NCBI GenBank assembly: GCA_031367435.1
Contig: JANLPV010000187.1
Location: 1-64,000, forward strand
Direction of reading: 5' to 3'
Length of the DNA stretch: 64,000 bases
Origin: WLMZ01 sp031367435
Lineage (GTDB): Bacteria > Actinomycetota > Acidimicrobiia > Acidimicrobiales > Ilumatobacteraceae
This document shows, in pieces, positions 34,236 through 43,277 of the stretch (positions within the stretch are counted from its first letter, which is position 1; every line of letters starts with the position of its first letter). A model generated the notes under the pieces. It was given only the letters and a program-made list of their open reading frames with translations. It was not told where the DNA came from and made no database searches. The translations under genes were made by a program, and so were the position numbers.

Positions 34236-35957
34236 TTAGCGCGCCGTGACCGTAGCGGTGTCGCGCCCACTGCGCAGCAACGTACCCGGCGTGGCTCCGG
34301 TGGGCTCACCATTCTCGATGATGGCAACACCGTTGACAAACACCCGCGCCACACCCTGCGAACCAGCGGTGAGGCGGGCGGAGTTGCCGGGCAGGTCGGC
34401 GACCAACGCGGCGGGGTCGCTGTCGACGGTGGCCGGATCGAAGATGAAGATGTCGGCGAGAGCACCGATACGCAGCACGCCGCGGTCGCGTAACCCGAAG
34501 AGTTCGGCGGGTGCCGAGGTCATCAGTTGTACAGCCCGCTCGACCGACACGAGTTGACGACCCCGGATGCAGTCGGCCAGGAACCTTGTGGGATATGGCG
34601 CGCCGCACATGCGATCGAGATGTGCACCAGCGTCGCTGCCACCGATCATTGCCCGCGGGTCGTTCCACAGCTCGGCGCGCATCCGCCACGACTCGGCGTC
34701 GTCGTCTTGCGGAGTTGGCCACAGCACGGTGCGGCACTCATCGGCGCACACGATGTCGAGCAGCGTGCCGAAGTTGCTCCGGCCGCGCTCGGCGGCGACG
34801 TCTTTCACGACGCGACCCTTGAGGTTCGCGTTGGTGTCACTGTAGGTATCGCCGATCACGTAGTCGCCCCAATCCGCCAATCGCCGAAACACACCTGCAG
34901 CCGGCGACTGTGATAGTTCGAGGAGCCGCACGCGCGTATCGGCATCGTTGAGTCGAGCCACGCGTTCGGGTATTGGCACACCGAGCACCTGCTGCCAACC
35001 AGGAATGAGCCAGAGACCGCAGAAGGTGGCGAAGCTCATGTTCATCGGCACCTGTACGGGCATGGTGAGCGCGACAACTCGGCCGCCCACCTCGCGGGCG
35101 CGGTCGCTGGCCAGTACTTGGCGAGGCACACGTTCGGGCACACGCGAGTCCACAGAGAGCACGTTCCAGTTCATCGGCCGATTGGCAGCAGCGCTCATGC
35201 GACCCAGCAGCTCGATTTCGTCGTCGGTGAACTGGTCGAGACAACCCGGCACGATCCCTTCGAGGGTGGTGCCTTCGTGCATCCCCGTCTCTTCGCACAA
35301 CGCAATGAGTTCGTCGGGTGTAGCCCAACGACTGGCCACTGGTTCGCCCTCACCATCGCTGTGCGAGGTGCTGTTGGTGAACGAGAACCCCAGCGCGCCG
35401 GCTGTGATCGCAGCGCTGAGTTCGGCACGCATTGCGGCGACCTGTGCCGGATCGGCTGCGTTGCCGACCGCCTCACCGCCCATCACGTAGCGGCGGATGG
35501 CGCAGTGCCCCACCAGAAAGCCCGCGTTCACGGAAATATTGCCGTCGAGACGATCGAGATATTCGGCAAACGTCTCCCAGCTCCAGTCGGTGCCATTCTC
35601 GAGCGCAGCAAGTGGCATGCCCTCCACCTTGGCCATCATCTTGCGGAGATAATCCGCGTCACCTGGAATGAGCGGCGCCAAGGTGAAGCCACAGTTGCCG
35701 CCGATCACGGTTGTGACGCCGTGGTTACTCGACGGACTCGCGGTTGGATCCCACAGCAGTTGCGCGTCGTAATGCGTGTGCGGATCGACGATGCCGGGGA
35801 TGACCGAAAGGCCGGCGGCATCAAAGACCTCAGTGGCCTCATCGGTGATGGTGCCTATGCTCACGATGCGACCAGCGCGTACACCAACGTCGGCCACGAC
35901 ACCCGGAGTGCCGTTGCCATCGATCACCGTTCCACCTTTGATGATGAGATCGAGCAT
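34236..35957 (-). CDS. N-acyl-D-amino-acid deacylase/dihydroorotase-type amidohydrolase
   Basis: I start at the ATG ending at 35957 (MLDLIIKGGTVIDG), 573 residues; an ATG at 35972 is in frame. The D-aminoacylase-type pattern is clear: PGIVDPHTHYDAQLLWDP, HGVTTVIGGNCGFTLAPL, GGSDAGAHLDRMCGAPYPTRFL and a C-terminal VFVNGVAIIENGEPTG. The metal ligands include the HTH pair and the later GGSDAGAH. Many actinobacterial copies occur in catabolic clusters, and their true substrate is unproven. It shares the operator region at 35991 with the divergent aldehyde dehydrogenase and is followed by a crotonase. Confidence 0.9.
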   Translation of the reverse strand: MLDLIIKGGTVIDGNGTPGVVADVGVRAGRIVSIGTITDEATEVFDAAGLSVIPGIVDPHTHYDAQLLWDPTASPSSNHGVTTVIGGNCGFTLAPLIPGDADYLRKMMAKVEGMPLAALENGTDWSWETFAEYLDRLDGNISVNAGFLVGHCAIRRYVMGGEAVGNAADPAQVAAMRAELSAAITAGALGFSFTNSTSHSDGEGEPVASRWATPDELIALCEETGMHEGTTLEGIVPGCLDQFTDDEIELLGRMSAAANRPMNWNVLSVDSRVPERVPRQVLASDRAREVGGRVVALTMPVQVPMNMSFATFCGLWLIPGWQQVLGVPIPERVARLNDADTRVRLLELSQSPAAGVFRRLADWGDYVIGDTYSDTNANLKGRVVKDVAAERGRSNFGTLLDIVCADECRTVLWPTPQDDDAESWRMRAELWNDPRAMIGGSDAGAHLDRMCGAPYPTRFLADCIRGRQLVSVERAVQLMTSAPAELFGLRDRGVLRIGALADIFIFDPATVDSDPAALVADLPGNSARLTAGSQGVARVFVNGVAIIENGEPTGATPGTLLRSGRDTATVTAR

Positions 35958-35990
35958 TGTCCTGCTCTCCATTCGAGCTCCCCATTAGAA

Positions 35991-36007
35991 TCTGACGGAC
36001 CGTCAGA
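35991..36007. promoter_or_regulatory. Candidate operator between divergent aminoacylase and aldehyde dehydrogenase genes
   Basis: TCTGACGGACCGTCAGA is a perfect 6-5-6 repeat whose spacer extends the symmetry (GG-A-CC), so the whole 17 bases are palindromic around one base. It lies 33 bases from the aminoacylase start (35957) and 46 bases from the aldehyde dehydrogenase ATG (36054). It is the most symmetric of the seven copies. Confidence 0.75.
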
Positions 36008-36053
36008 TTCTAGACTGACGGCGACCCACGAAGGGTCACGAGGGGGAACGGTC

Positions 36054-37514
36054 ATGTCGAAGCACTATCGGTTGTTGATCGGCGGCGAATGGGTCGATGG
36101 CGCCAACGGCACGTACAACATCATCAACCCTGCAACCGAAGAGGTCGTTGGCGAAGCGCCCGAGGCATCGGTAGATCAAGCGCTGGCCGCCGCTCGAGCT
36201 GCACAGGACGCGTTCCCGAAGTGGTCACGCACGCCTCCGGCCGAACGCGCGCGTTTACTCGACGCAGTCACCACAAAGCTCCGCGAACGCGCCGCAGATC
36301 TTGTGCCGCTCATCATCAGCGAAACCGGAGCTACCGCCACGGTCGGTTCGCGCATGCAGGTGCCAGTGGCGATCGAACGCTTCGAGCGTTACTCCCGAGG
36401 CGCGATGAAAGATCTCAACATCCCTCTCGCGCCATCGCCCACGCAGGCCACTCCCCTGGCTCCGGGTGGTCTCATCGGCGCCGTCGTGAACCGTCAACCG
36501 GTCGGTGTGGTGGCGTGCATCTCCCCCTACAACTTCCCGCTCGTGAACATGGTGGGCAAGATCGCACCGGCGCTGGCCGTTGGTTGCACCGTCGTCATGA
36601 AGCCCGCGCCGCAAGACCCACTCGCCGTCATCGAATTGGCCGAGATCATGAACGAGGTCGGCTTCCCAGCCGGTGTCGTCAACGTCATCACATCGTCGCG
36701 CCCCGAGCCATCAGTAGCGCTGACCGAAACGCGCGACGTCGACATGGTGAGCTTCACCGGCTCTACCGGCGTTGGTGAACGCATCTTCGAAGCCGGCGGT
36801 AAGTCGATGAAGCGTCTGCTGCTCGAACTGGGAGGCAAGGGTGCAGGCATCGTGCTGGCTGACGCAAACCTCGATGTCGCGGTGGGTGCCATTGGCAGCG
36901 TGTGGTCGTTCCACACTGGCCAAATCTGCACGGCCCCCACGCGCGCAATCGTGCATAGCAGTCGCTACGAAGAACTCGTGTCACGACTCACCGTGTACGC
37001 ATCGAACCTCAAGGTGGGCGATCCCACAGCCGCCGACACGCTTGTTGGGCCCGTCATCTCCGCCGCACAACGCGACCGCATTGAGGGGTACATCGCGGCC
37101 GGAGCCAACGAAGGTGCCGATGTTGTTGTCGACGGCCGTCGGCCATCCCACATGGAACGTGGTTTCTATGTGGCGCCCACCTTGCTGGCTGGCTGTCGCC
37201 AAGGCATGACTCCCGTGCAGGAGGAGATCTTCGGACCTGTCGTCGTGGTTGTTCCTTTCGAAGACGACGAGGAAGCAATTGCAATTGCAAATAGCACCGA
37301 CTTCGGCCTGTACGACTACGTCTTCAGCACCGATAGCGACCGCGCGTACCGCACCGCCAAGCAGTTGCGTAGCGGCAACGTCGGCATCAACACTGCTCAA
37401 CGAAACCACGACGCGCCCTTTGGCGGATTCAAGATGAGCGGTGTCGGTCGCGACGGTGGCGACTTCGGGATGATTGCCTACACCGAGATGCAGACAATCG
37501 TCTGGCCAGGTTGA
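36054..37514 (+). CDS. NAD(P)-dependent aldehyde dehydrogenase
   Basis: Starting at the ATG at 36054, after a strong GAGGGGGA site, the protein has 486 residues. The longer open frame upstream is antisense to the aminoacylase gene. Catalytic residues are visible: Asn160 in SPYNFP, Glu258 in LELGGKG and Cys292 in GQICTAPTR. The fold's GSTGVGE cofactor motif and PFGGFKMSGVGRDGG tail are also present. It should oxidise an aldehyde to an acid, for example a C26/C27 aldehyde after P450 and alcohol dehydrogenase. The operator at 35991 is immediately upstream. Substrate is inferred from context only. Confidence 0.95.
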   Translation: MSKHYRLLIGGEWVDGANGTYNIINPATEEVVGEAPEASVDQALAAARAAQDAFPKWSRTPPAERARLLDAVTTKLRERAADLVPLIISETGATATVGSRMQVPVAIERFERYSRGAMKDLNIPLAPSPTQATPLAPGGLIGAVVNRQPVGVVACISPYNFPLVNMVGKIAPALAVGCTVVMKPAPQDPLAVIELAEIMNEVGFPAGVVNVITSSRPEPSVALTETRDVDMVSFTGSTGVGERIFEAGGKSMKRLLLELGGKGAGIVLADANLDVAVGAIGSVWSFHTGQICTAPTRAIVHSSRYEELVSRLTVYASNLKVGDPTAADTLVGPVISAAQRDRIEGYIAAGANEGADVVVDGRRPSHMERGFYVAPTLLAGCRQGMTPVQEEIFGPVVVVVPFEDDEEAIAIANSTDFGLYDYVFSTDSDRAYRTAKQLRSGNVGINTAQRNHDAPFGGFKMSGVGRDGGDFGMIAYTEMQTIVWPG

Positions 37515-37532
37515 GTTGCAGCTCGGCCGACT

Positions 37533-38675
37533 TCAGCCAGCAGCCATCGCTGCGAACGCCATCATCAGCAGTCCGCCGCCGCGGGCATCGCCCGTGGTGC
37601 CGTCGCCCATACGGTTCATCACGTACGCAAACGTCATTCGTGCGTCGAGATCGTTGACCACCAACGAACCACCCCAACCGCCCCAGAAGCATGCGTTCGG
37701 ATTCGGACTGATCGGGAGTTCGGCACAGTTGAGGCCGTAGCCGATGCCAAGGCGGAGCACCAATGGCATCACCAGATCCTTGCCGTAGGTCTGCTCGTTG
37801 AAGATTCGACGAACACCCGGTTCCGACAGAAGGCGAACACCTTGAGCCTCGCCACCATGGCTCACGATCGACTGCACGGCGGCAACCGAGCGCGCATTAC
37901 CGTGGCCACCGGCGGCGGGGATCTCCGCGCGCCGCCACGGGACAGTGGACGACGCCGCGGCGTCGAGGAGCGGATTGCCCATGGTGCGGGCCGCTATCGA
38001 ACCAGATTCGCCAAGCGCGTCACCGAGTGGGGTTGTCGGTGGGATCACGTGCGCGACTCTGCTATCGGCCGACGATGGAGTGCCAATGAAGAAGTCGGCA
38101 CCAAGTGGGCCCGCGATGTCGTTGGCGAAGAAGGTTCCCACCGACACTCCGGTGACGCGGCGGACGAGCTCACCCACTAGGTAACCCTGCGTTATCGCGT
38201 GATATCCGCTCTGTGTACCGGGCTCCCACCAAGGAGCCTGTGCAGCGAGCCGCGAGGTGCACGTGTCCCAGTCGTACAGCTCGTCGGTCGTCATCGGCTC
38301 TTGCCAGCCGGACAGTCCAGCGGAGTGACTCAGTACGTGACGGACCAACACCGAATCCTTACCGTTGGCCGCGAACTCGGGCCAGTACCGCGCAACCGGG
38401 GCATCCACATCGAGCTCACCGCGGTCGGCCAGCAGCAATGCGCTCAGGGCCGTCATCGTCTTGGTAGTGCTCCAGACGTTGATGATCGTGTCGCTCTGCC
38501 AGGGCTTGTCGACGCCATCATCGAACGTGGCTGTGCCTCCCCAGAGGTCGACGACGACTTCGTCATTGATGATGATCGCAACCGACGCACCGACGTCCTC
38601 ACCAGACAGCAGGTTCCGCTCGAACTGCGCCCGTACGGCCGCGAACCGATCCTGACAAGTGCCTTCGACAGTCAT
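37533..38675 (-). CDS. Beta-lactamase-related serine hydrolase (class C/esterase type)
   Basis: The ATG ending at 38675 gives 380 residues. The SxxK motif is Ser69-Thr-Thr-Lys72 in NVWSTTKTMTAL; a YxH segment (SGYHAIT) and the later GWGGS match class C-like esterases. There is no signal peptide, so it probably acts in the cytoplasm as an esterase or amidase and not as a beta-lactamase. Similar genes (often called LipE/LipL type in mycobacteria) occur in cholesterol clusters. It ends 18 bases from the end of the convergent aldehyde dehydrogenase gene. Confidence 0.88.
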   Translation of the reverse strand: MTVEGTCQDRFAAVRAQFERNLLSGEDVGASVAIIINDEVVVDLWGGTATFDDGVDKPWQSDTIINVWSTTKTMTALSALLLADRGELDVDAPVARYWPEFAANGKDSVLVRHVLSHSAGLSGWQEPMTTDELYDWDTCTSRLAAQAPWWEPGTQSGYHAITQGYLVGELVRRVTGVSVGTFFANDIAGPLGADFFIGTPSSADSRVAHVIPPTTPLGDALGESGSIAARTMGNPLLDAAASSTVPWRRAEIPAAGGHGNARSVAAVQSIVSHGGEAQGVRLLSEPGVRRIFNEQTYGKDLVMPLVLRLGIGYGLNCAELPISPNPNACFWGGWGGSLVVNDLDARMTFAYVMNRMGDGTTGDARGGGLLMMAFAAMAAG

Positions 38676-38824
38676 GTGCGTCCCCTTCGTGCGCCGTACC
38701 GAAGCGACCGTAGCCCACTCACGCGAAACCGGCGTCAATGGGCGCGACCCGAGCCACACGCTGGCCCAAGTCTCGCCCAATCAACCGAAACCCGGCGACA
38801 AAGGGGCGAGGGGCGACGGGGACG

Positions 38825-39724
38825 TCAGCTCAGGGGCAAGACGATGTCGTGTGCAAACTGGTCGATGAAGCTTTGGTAGGCGGCAGCCACTTCGTTGAGC
38901 CCGCGGCGGTCGCCGGCACTCACGTTGCCCATCGCCCATGGCATGCACATCGTGCCGGTGATACCGAGCTCTTCTTCTGCTCGGCGGTAGATGTCGATTG
39001 TGGGCATCTCATAGAGCCCACAGATGATTTCAAAGTTCGACGTGTCACGGTCCTCAGCGGCCATGAACTCCTTCAGCCGGCCAACGTAATGGGCTGCCTC
39101 GTCCCACGGGTATGCATTACCGATCCAGCCGTCGGCGTATCGGGCTGCACGCCTGAGGGCTGCGTCGGTGTGGCCGCCGGTGTAAATGGGAACGGGGCTG
39201 GGTGGGTGCGGCTCAAGCGTGAGCGCGGGCACGTCGTAGTACTCGCCATGCCATTCGACCCAACCGCCCTTCCACAGTTCGCGGAGCGCAGGAATCATCT
39301 CGTTGAGTCGCTTGCCCCGTGTGGCGAAGTCCTGACCTTGCAGGTCGAACTCCTCCTTCATCCATCCGGCGCCGGCACCGAGAGCGACACGACCGTTCGA
39401 GAGCACGGCAGCGGTCGCAACTTCCTTGGCGACCTGCAGTAGTGGACGATGGCCGGCAATGTAAATGTTCGTAGTGAAGTGCAACTGCGTCGTCACACTG
39501 CTCATCGCCCCGATCAACACCCACGGATCAGGCCACGACGTTTCGGGCGCCCAGATCGGACGGCCATCGGGATGTGGCGAATAGGGATACCTACTTTGCA
39601 AGTCGCGCGGGTAGGCCAAGTGATCGCTGACCATCAGACCGTGATAGCCAGCCTGATCGAGCAACTGAGCAATGTGCACCAACTCGTTGGTGTTCATGAA
39701 CGCGGTGGCGCACCAGAACTTCAT
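38825..39724 (-). CDS. LLM-class F420/flavin-dependent oxidoreductase
   Basis: The start at 39724 (MKFWCATAFMNTNELVHIAQLLDQAGYHGLMVSDHLAYP) gives 299 residues. It carries TQLHFTTNIYIAGHRPLLQVAKEVATAAVLSNGRVALGAGAGWMKEEFDLQG and YTGGHTDAALRRAARYADGW. The GAGAGW(x)xEEF segment is typical of F420-dependent mycobacterial LLM enzymes. Its ATG overlaps the stop of the upstream FadE29-like gene (ATGA), so the two are translationally coupled. An oxidoreduction linked to that dehydrogenase step is likely; the exact reaction is not known. Confidence 0.9.
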   Translation of the reverse strand: MKFWCATAFMNTNELVHIAQLLDQAGYHGLMVSDHLAYPRDLQSRYPYSPHPDGRPIWAPETSWPDPWVLIGAMSSVTTQLHFTTNIYIAGHRPLLQVAKEVATAAVLSNGRVALGAGAGWMKEEFDLQGQDFATRGKRLNEMIPALRELWKGGWVEWHGEYYDVPALTLEPHPPSPVPIYTGGHTDAALRRAARYADGWIGNAYPWDEAAHYVGRLKEFMAAEDRDTSNFEIICGLYEMPTIDIYRRAEEELGITGTMCMPWAMGNVSAGDRRGLNEVAAAYQSFIDQFAHDIVLPLS

Positions 39725-40905
39725 CGTGTGGCCCGCGTCATGCCGAGACCAACGGTGGCCACGATGTCGCGCTGGATCTCGTTCACACCACCGCCGAATG
39801 TATTGATCTGAGCCATGCGGCCTGCCTGCTCGACCTCGCCGTGCAGCACAGCGCCTGGCGAACCCGCACGAATGTGCCCGTATGGCCCAAGCACTCCGAG
39901 TAGGAGCTTGTACACCTCTACGGCGCGTTCGGTACCGAACACTTTCACCGACGACGATGCCTGCGGCGTGAGGGTGCCATCGTTCACGGATCGCACAAGC
40001 TTCCAGTTCATCAACTTGAGTGCCTCGAGGATCGCCTTGCACTTCGCGAAGTCGGCCTGCACCCACGGCAGATCCAACATGCGTTCGTCGCCTGGACCAC
40101 CTGTGGGTTCGAGCGACGCCCACGCCACGAGGTCGTCATAGAGGCGATGCGTTAGGCCGGTGAGTGCGGCGAGCCCAACTCGCTCATGGTTGAGTTGTGT
40201 TGTGATGAGTTGCCAGCCGCGGTTGACGTCGCTCACAACATTGCCCTTCGGAACACGAACGTCGGTGTAGTACGTCGCCGTGGTGACATTGCCTCCAACA
40301 GTGACGATGGGGGTCCATGAAAATCCGGGCGAGTCAGTGGGCACGATGAGGATTGAGATGCCCTTGTGCTTGGGCGCCTCCGGGTCGGTACGACATGCCA
40401 GCCACACGAAATCGGCTTGATTGGCACCACTTGTGAACACCTTGTTGCCGTTGATTACCCACTCGTCACCGTCGAGTACTGCCGACGTGCGCAGGGAGGC
40501 AAGATCCGTGCCCGACTCTGGTTCGGTGTAGCCAATCGCGAAGTTCAACTCGCCGGCAAGAATGCCAGGAAGGTACGCGTCTTTCTGCTCCTGCGTGCCG
40601 TAGGCGATGAGCGTTGGTCCAACAGTGTTGATCGTCACGAACGGGAATGGTGCGTGGGCGCGTTGCACCTCATCGAACAAAATGAATTGGTCCGTTGGCG
40701 GACGACCCTGACCGCCAAACTCTTTGGGCCAACCGAGGCCGAGCCAGCCGTCGCTACCCATCTGACGAACGATGCGACGAAATTCAGGATTACCTTCGCC
40801 GCTGTCACCCATGTTGTCGCGGACCGCTTGCGACAACAGTTGGGCGAAGTACTCGCGGAGCTCTTTGCGGAGATTTTCTTGTTCGGGGGTTTCGGCTAGG
40901 TGCAT
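39721..40905 (-). CDS. Acyl-CoA dehydrogenase, FadE29/ChsE1-like
   Basis: The ATG ending at 40905 (MHLAETPEQENLRKELREYF) gives 394 residues. The sequence AIGYTEPESGTDLASLRTSAVLDGD, KVFTSGANQADFVWLACRTDPEAPKHKGISILIVPTD and TTATYYTDVRVP closely follow mycobacterial FadE29, the FAD-binding partner in the ChsE1-ChsE2 dehydrogenase. It ends FGGGVNEIQRDIVATVGLG. Unlike in mycobacteria it is not inside the chsH2-chsH1-ltp2 operon but in a two-gene unit with an LLM gene. It may therefore work on a different substrate or pair with a remote subunit. The operator at 40940 lies 34 bases upstream. Confidence 0.9.
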   Translation of the reverse strand: MHLAETPEQENLRKELREYFAQLLSQAVRDNMGDSGEGNPEFRRIVRQMGSDGWLGLGWPKEFGGQGRPPTDQFILFDEVQRAHAPFPFVTINTVGPTLIAYGTQEQKDAYLPGILAGELNFAIGYTEPESGTDLASLRTSAVLDGDEWVINGNKVFTSGANQADFVWLACRTDPEAPKHKGISILIVPTDSPGFSWTPIVTVGGNVTTATYYTDVRVPKGNVVSDVNRGWQLITTQLNHERVGLAALTGLTHRLYDDLVAWASLEPTGGPGDERMLDLPWVQADFAKCKAILEALKLMNWKLVRSVNDGTLTPQASSSVKVFGTERAVEVYKLLLGVLGPYGHIRAGSPGAVLHGEVEQAGRMAQINTFGGGVNEIQRDIVATVGLGMTRATR

Positions 40906-40939
40906 GCGAAACCCGAGATTAGTCGATGCTACGTTTGAA

Positions 40940-40956
40940 TCTGACGTTGTGTCAGA
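40940..40956. promoter_or_regulatory. Candidate operator between divergent FadE29-like and SDR-fadE30-ipdF operons
   Basis: TCTGACGTTGTGTCAGA matches the consensus with perfect six-base arms. It lies 34 bases from the leftward ATG at 40905 and 110 bases from the rightward GTG at 41067. A single site could co-regulate the side-chain and C/D-ring genes. Confidence 0.72.
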
Positions 40957-41066
40957 AACTTTGGTGACGGCGTTTCCACGATGCATCCACACCTTCGATG
41001 GCATGGAGCCTCGGGGACAGCGTGCAGCACAGACACAAGAACTACTACACAGGACAAGGGGTACGC

Positions 41067-41975
41067 GTGTCGGGTTATCTACAGGACAAGGTCGTAGCGA
41101 TTACCGGTTCGGGTCGCGGCATCGGCCGGTCGATTGCACTCCTCGCAGCCTCGCACGGCGCACGGATCGTCGTTGCCGACTTCGGTGTGAGCATGGACGG
41201 CAATGAGCCCAGCTCTGAGATCGCTGACAGCGTCGTTGCCGAGATCGCAGCCGCAGGCGGCGAGGCCATCGCAGTCGCGAGCGACGTCGGCAGCATGGCC
41301 GGCGGCGAGAGCGTGGTCACTGCAGCAATGGACACGTGGGGACGCATTGACGGTGCTGTGTGCGTCGCGGGCATCTTGCGCGAACGGATGCTTTTCAATA
41401 TGAGCGAGGACGAGTTCGACGATGTCATCCGCGTGCACCTCAAGGGAACGTTCACGGTGTATCGCGCGGCCGCTGCAGTGATGCGTAAGCAACCAGAGGG
41501 CGGCAGCCTCATTGCGTTCACCAGCGGCGTGTGGGCGCTCGGATCAGTCGCGCAGGCCAACTATGCCGCGGCCAAGGGCGGCATCGTGAGCCTGTCATAT
41601 TCTGCCGCGGTCGGGCTCGATCGCTACGGTGTGCGCGCCAACGTGATCGCGCCGGTAGCGCGCACGCGTATGAGCGCGAACGTGCCCATGCAGTTGGCTG
41701 AAAACGGTGAACCGGAAGACATCGCCCCGATGGCCGTGTATCTGTTGAGCGACAAGAGCAAGCACATCACCGGTCAGGTCTATTCGGTCGTCGGTAACAA
41801 GATCGCGGTGTGGAGCCAGCCCAAAGAAGTTCGCGCGATGTACAACAATGAGCGTTGGACGCCCGAGTTGATCGAGGAACGGCTACCGGCCACGGTGAAG
41901 TTCGAGCGCCTGCCATTCCTCGACATGGTCGAAGAGATGAAGCGAGCTGCGGCGGCAAAGGAAACGCCGAACTGA
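41067..41975 (+). CDS. SDR, Hsd4A-like, first gene of the fadE30-ipdF operon
   Basis: The GTG at 41067 starts a 302-residue SDR with TGSGRGIGRSIALLAASHGARIVVADFGVSMDGNEPSSE, FTSGVWALGSVAQANYAAAKGG as the catalytic site and a C-terminal extension (ERWTPELIEERLPATVKFERL). Size and pattern resemble the 300-residue Hsd4A/MFE-2 type seen at 14291 and 22440. It overlaps the fadE30 start by one base in a TGATG arrangement. It probably oxidises a 3-hydroxyacyl-CoA formed after FadE30. Confidence 0.88.
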   Translation: MSGYLQDKVVAITGSGRGIGRSIALLAASHGARIVVADFGVSMDGNEPSSEIADSVVAEIAAAGGEAIAVASDVGSMAGGESVVTAAMDTWGRIDGAVCVAGILRERMLFNMSEDEFDDVIRVHLKGTFTVYRAAAAVMRKQPEGGSLIAFTSGVWALGSVAQANYAAAKGGIVSLSYSAAVGLDRYGVRANVIAPVARTRMSANVPMQLAENGEPEDIAPMAVYLLSDKSKHITGQVYSVVGNKIAVWSQPKEVRAMYNNERWTPELIEERLPATVKFERLPFLDMVEEMKRAAAAKETPN

Positions 41976-43276
41976 TGAGCGAAGCGTTATCGACGCCGTC
42001 ATTCAGGGCGATGTCCGATGACGGCTTTCGCGCACACGCCAAGCAATGGCTCGGCGCTCATGTCGTTGGTGACTACGCCGCACTCAAGGGGCGGGGCGGT
42101 CCTGGCGACGAAGAGGTTGGGTTCGACATTCGTGTTGACTGGGAACTCGTACTCGGACGCTTTGGTTGGATCGGTCTCGGCTGGCCTGAGTCGCACGGCG
42201 GTCGGGGCGCATCGGTGAGTCAGCAGATCATTTGGGCTGAGGAATACACACGAGCACAAGCACCGGCGCGTGTGAACCACATGGGTGAGAACCTGCTCGG
42301 TCCAACGCTGATCGAGTACGGAACGGCGTCACAATGCGCGCGCTTTCTGCCCGGAATCCTCAATGGCACCGAGCGCTGGTGCCAGGGATACAGCGAGCCC
42401 GACGCGGGTAGCGACCTGGCCAACGTCCAGACCAAGGCGGTGCTGACCGCTGCTGCTGCTGCTGATGCTGCTGCCGATGACGCTGCCGATGCCGATGCCG
42501 ATGCCGATGCCGATGCCGATGCCGATGCCGATGCCGATGATGTTGCCACCACTCAACAGCCACGGGTCGAGTGGATTCTCAATGGGCAAAAGGTGTGGAC
42601 GTCGTTGGCGCATGTGAGCCACTGGTGTTTTGTGGTCGCTCGCACCGAGCCCGGCTCCACGCGACATCAGGGCTTGTCATTTCTGCTCGTCCCGATGGAT
42701 CAGCCCGGCGTCGAGACGCGCATCATTCGCCAGATCACCGGCGGCGGCGAATTCAACGAGACGTTCTTCACCGACGCACACACCGACGCCGACATGATTG
42801 TGGGTGCACCCGGCGACGGATGGCGCGTCGCCATGGGCCTCCTCGGCTTTGAGCGCGGTATCTCCACGCTCGCCCAGCAGGTTGGATTCGAACGCGAACT
42901 GCAGACTGCCATCGAGATCGCTCGCGCCTTCGGTAGGGCCACTGACGCGGTAGTACGTCAGCGACTCACCACGGCCTACACCGGCCTCCAATTGATGCGA
43001 TGGAACGCGCTGAGGTCGATGGGTGCGGGTGTACCCGGGCCGGAGGCCAGCATCGGCAAATTGTTCTGGGGTAGTTGGCACCGTGATCTTGGTGAACTCA
43101 TGGTCGACCTCATGGGCGCCGCGGCGACGATCGGCGACGGCTTCCCTTATGAACTGTCACTTGAACAAAAGCTGTTTCTCTTCACCCGCAGCGACACCAT
43201 CTACGGTGGCAGCAACGAAATCCAACGCAACGTCTTGGGCGAGCGCGTGCTCGGCCTACCCAAAGCACCGTTCTGA
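41975..43276 (+). CDS. fadE30: Acyl-CoA dehydrogenase FadE30-like, with an Ala-Asp repeat insertion
   Basis: The ATG at 41975 gives 433 residues, about 40-50 more than mycobacterial FadE30. The match is close: YAALKGRGGPGDEE, ARVNHMGENLLGPTLIEYGT, CQGYSEPDAGSDLANVQTKA, LNGQKVWTSLAHVSHWCFVVARTEPGSTRHQGLSFLLVPMDQPG and DADMIVGAPGDGWRVAM. FadE30 dehydrogenates the CoA ester of the C/D-ring propionate (HIP-CoA) in steroid breakdown. The extra length is mostly an acidic low-complexity stretch (about residues 160-195) between NVQTKA and WILNGQ, including nine Ala-Asp units. Homologues go straight from one segment to the other. It directly precedes ipdF, its usual partner. Confidence 0.9.
   Translation: MSEALSTPSFRAMSDDGFRAHAKQWLGAHVVGDYAALKGRGGPGDEEVGFDIRVDWELVLGRFGWIGLGWPESHGGRGASVSQQIIWAEEYTRAQAPARVNHMGENLLGPTLIEYGTASQCARFLPGILNGTERWCQGYSEPDAGSDLANVQTKAVLTAAAAADAAADDAADADADADADADADADADDVATTQQPRVEWILNGQKVWTSLAHVSHWCFVVARTEPGSTRHQGLSFLLVPMDQPGVETRIIRQITGGGEFNETFFTDAHTDADMIVGAPGDGWRVAMGLLGFERGISTLAQQVGFERELQTAIEIARAFGRATDAVVRQRLTTAYTGLQLMRWNALRSMGAGVPGPEASIGKLFWGSWHRDLGELMVDLMGAAATIGDGFPYELSLEQKLFLFTRSDTIYGGSNEIQRNVLGERVLGLPKAPF
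42485..42538 (+). repeat. Nine GCCGAT hexamers inside fadE30
   Basis: Nine perfect tandem copies of GCCGAT encode Ala-Asp dipeptides at residues 171-188. They are flanked by further GCT/GAT/GAC codons that extend the Ala-Asp-rich stretch. Units of six bases keep the frame when copies are gained or lost. The insertion falls in the loop that links the FAD/substrate motif to the beta domain. Confidence 0.92.
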
Positions 43277-43277
43277 A

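Noticed and set aside
35118..36053. N-terminal extension of the aldehyde dehydrogenase frame
   Set aside because: The extension is antisense to the aminoacylase gene and covers the operator. The ATG at 36054 has a strong ribosome-binding site and the normal family length.
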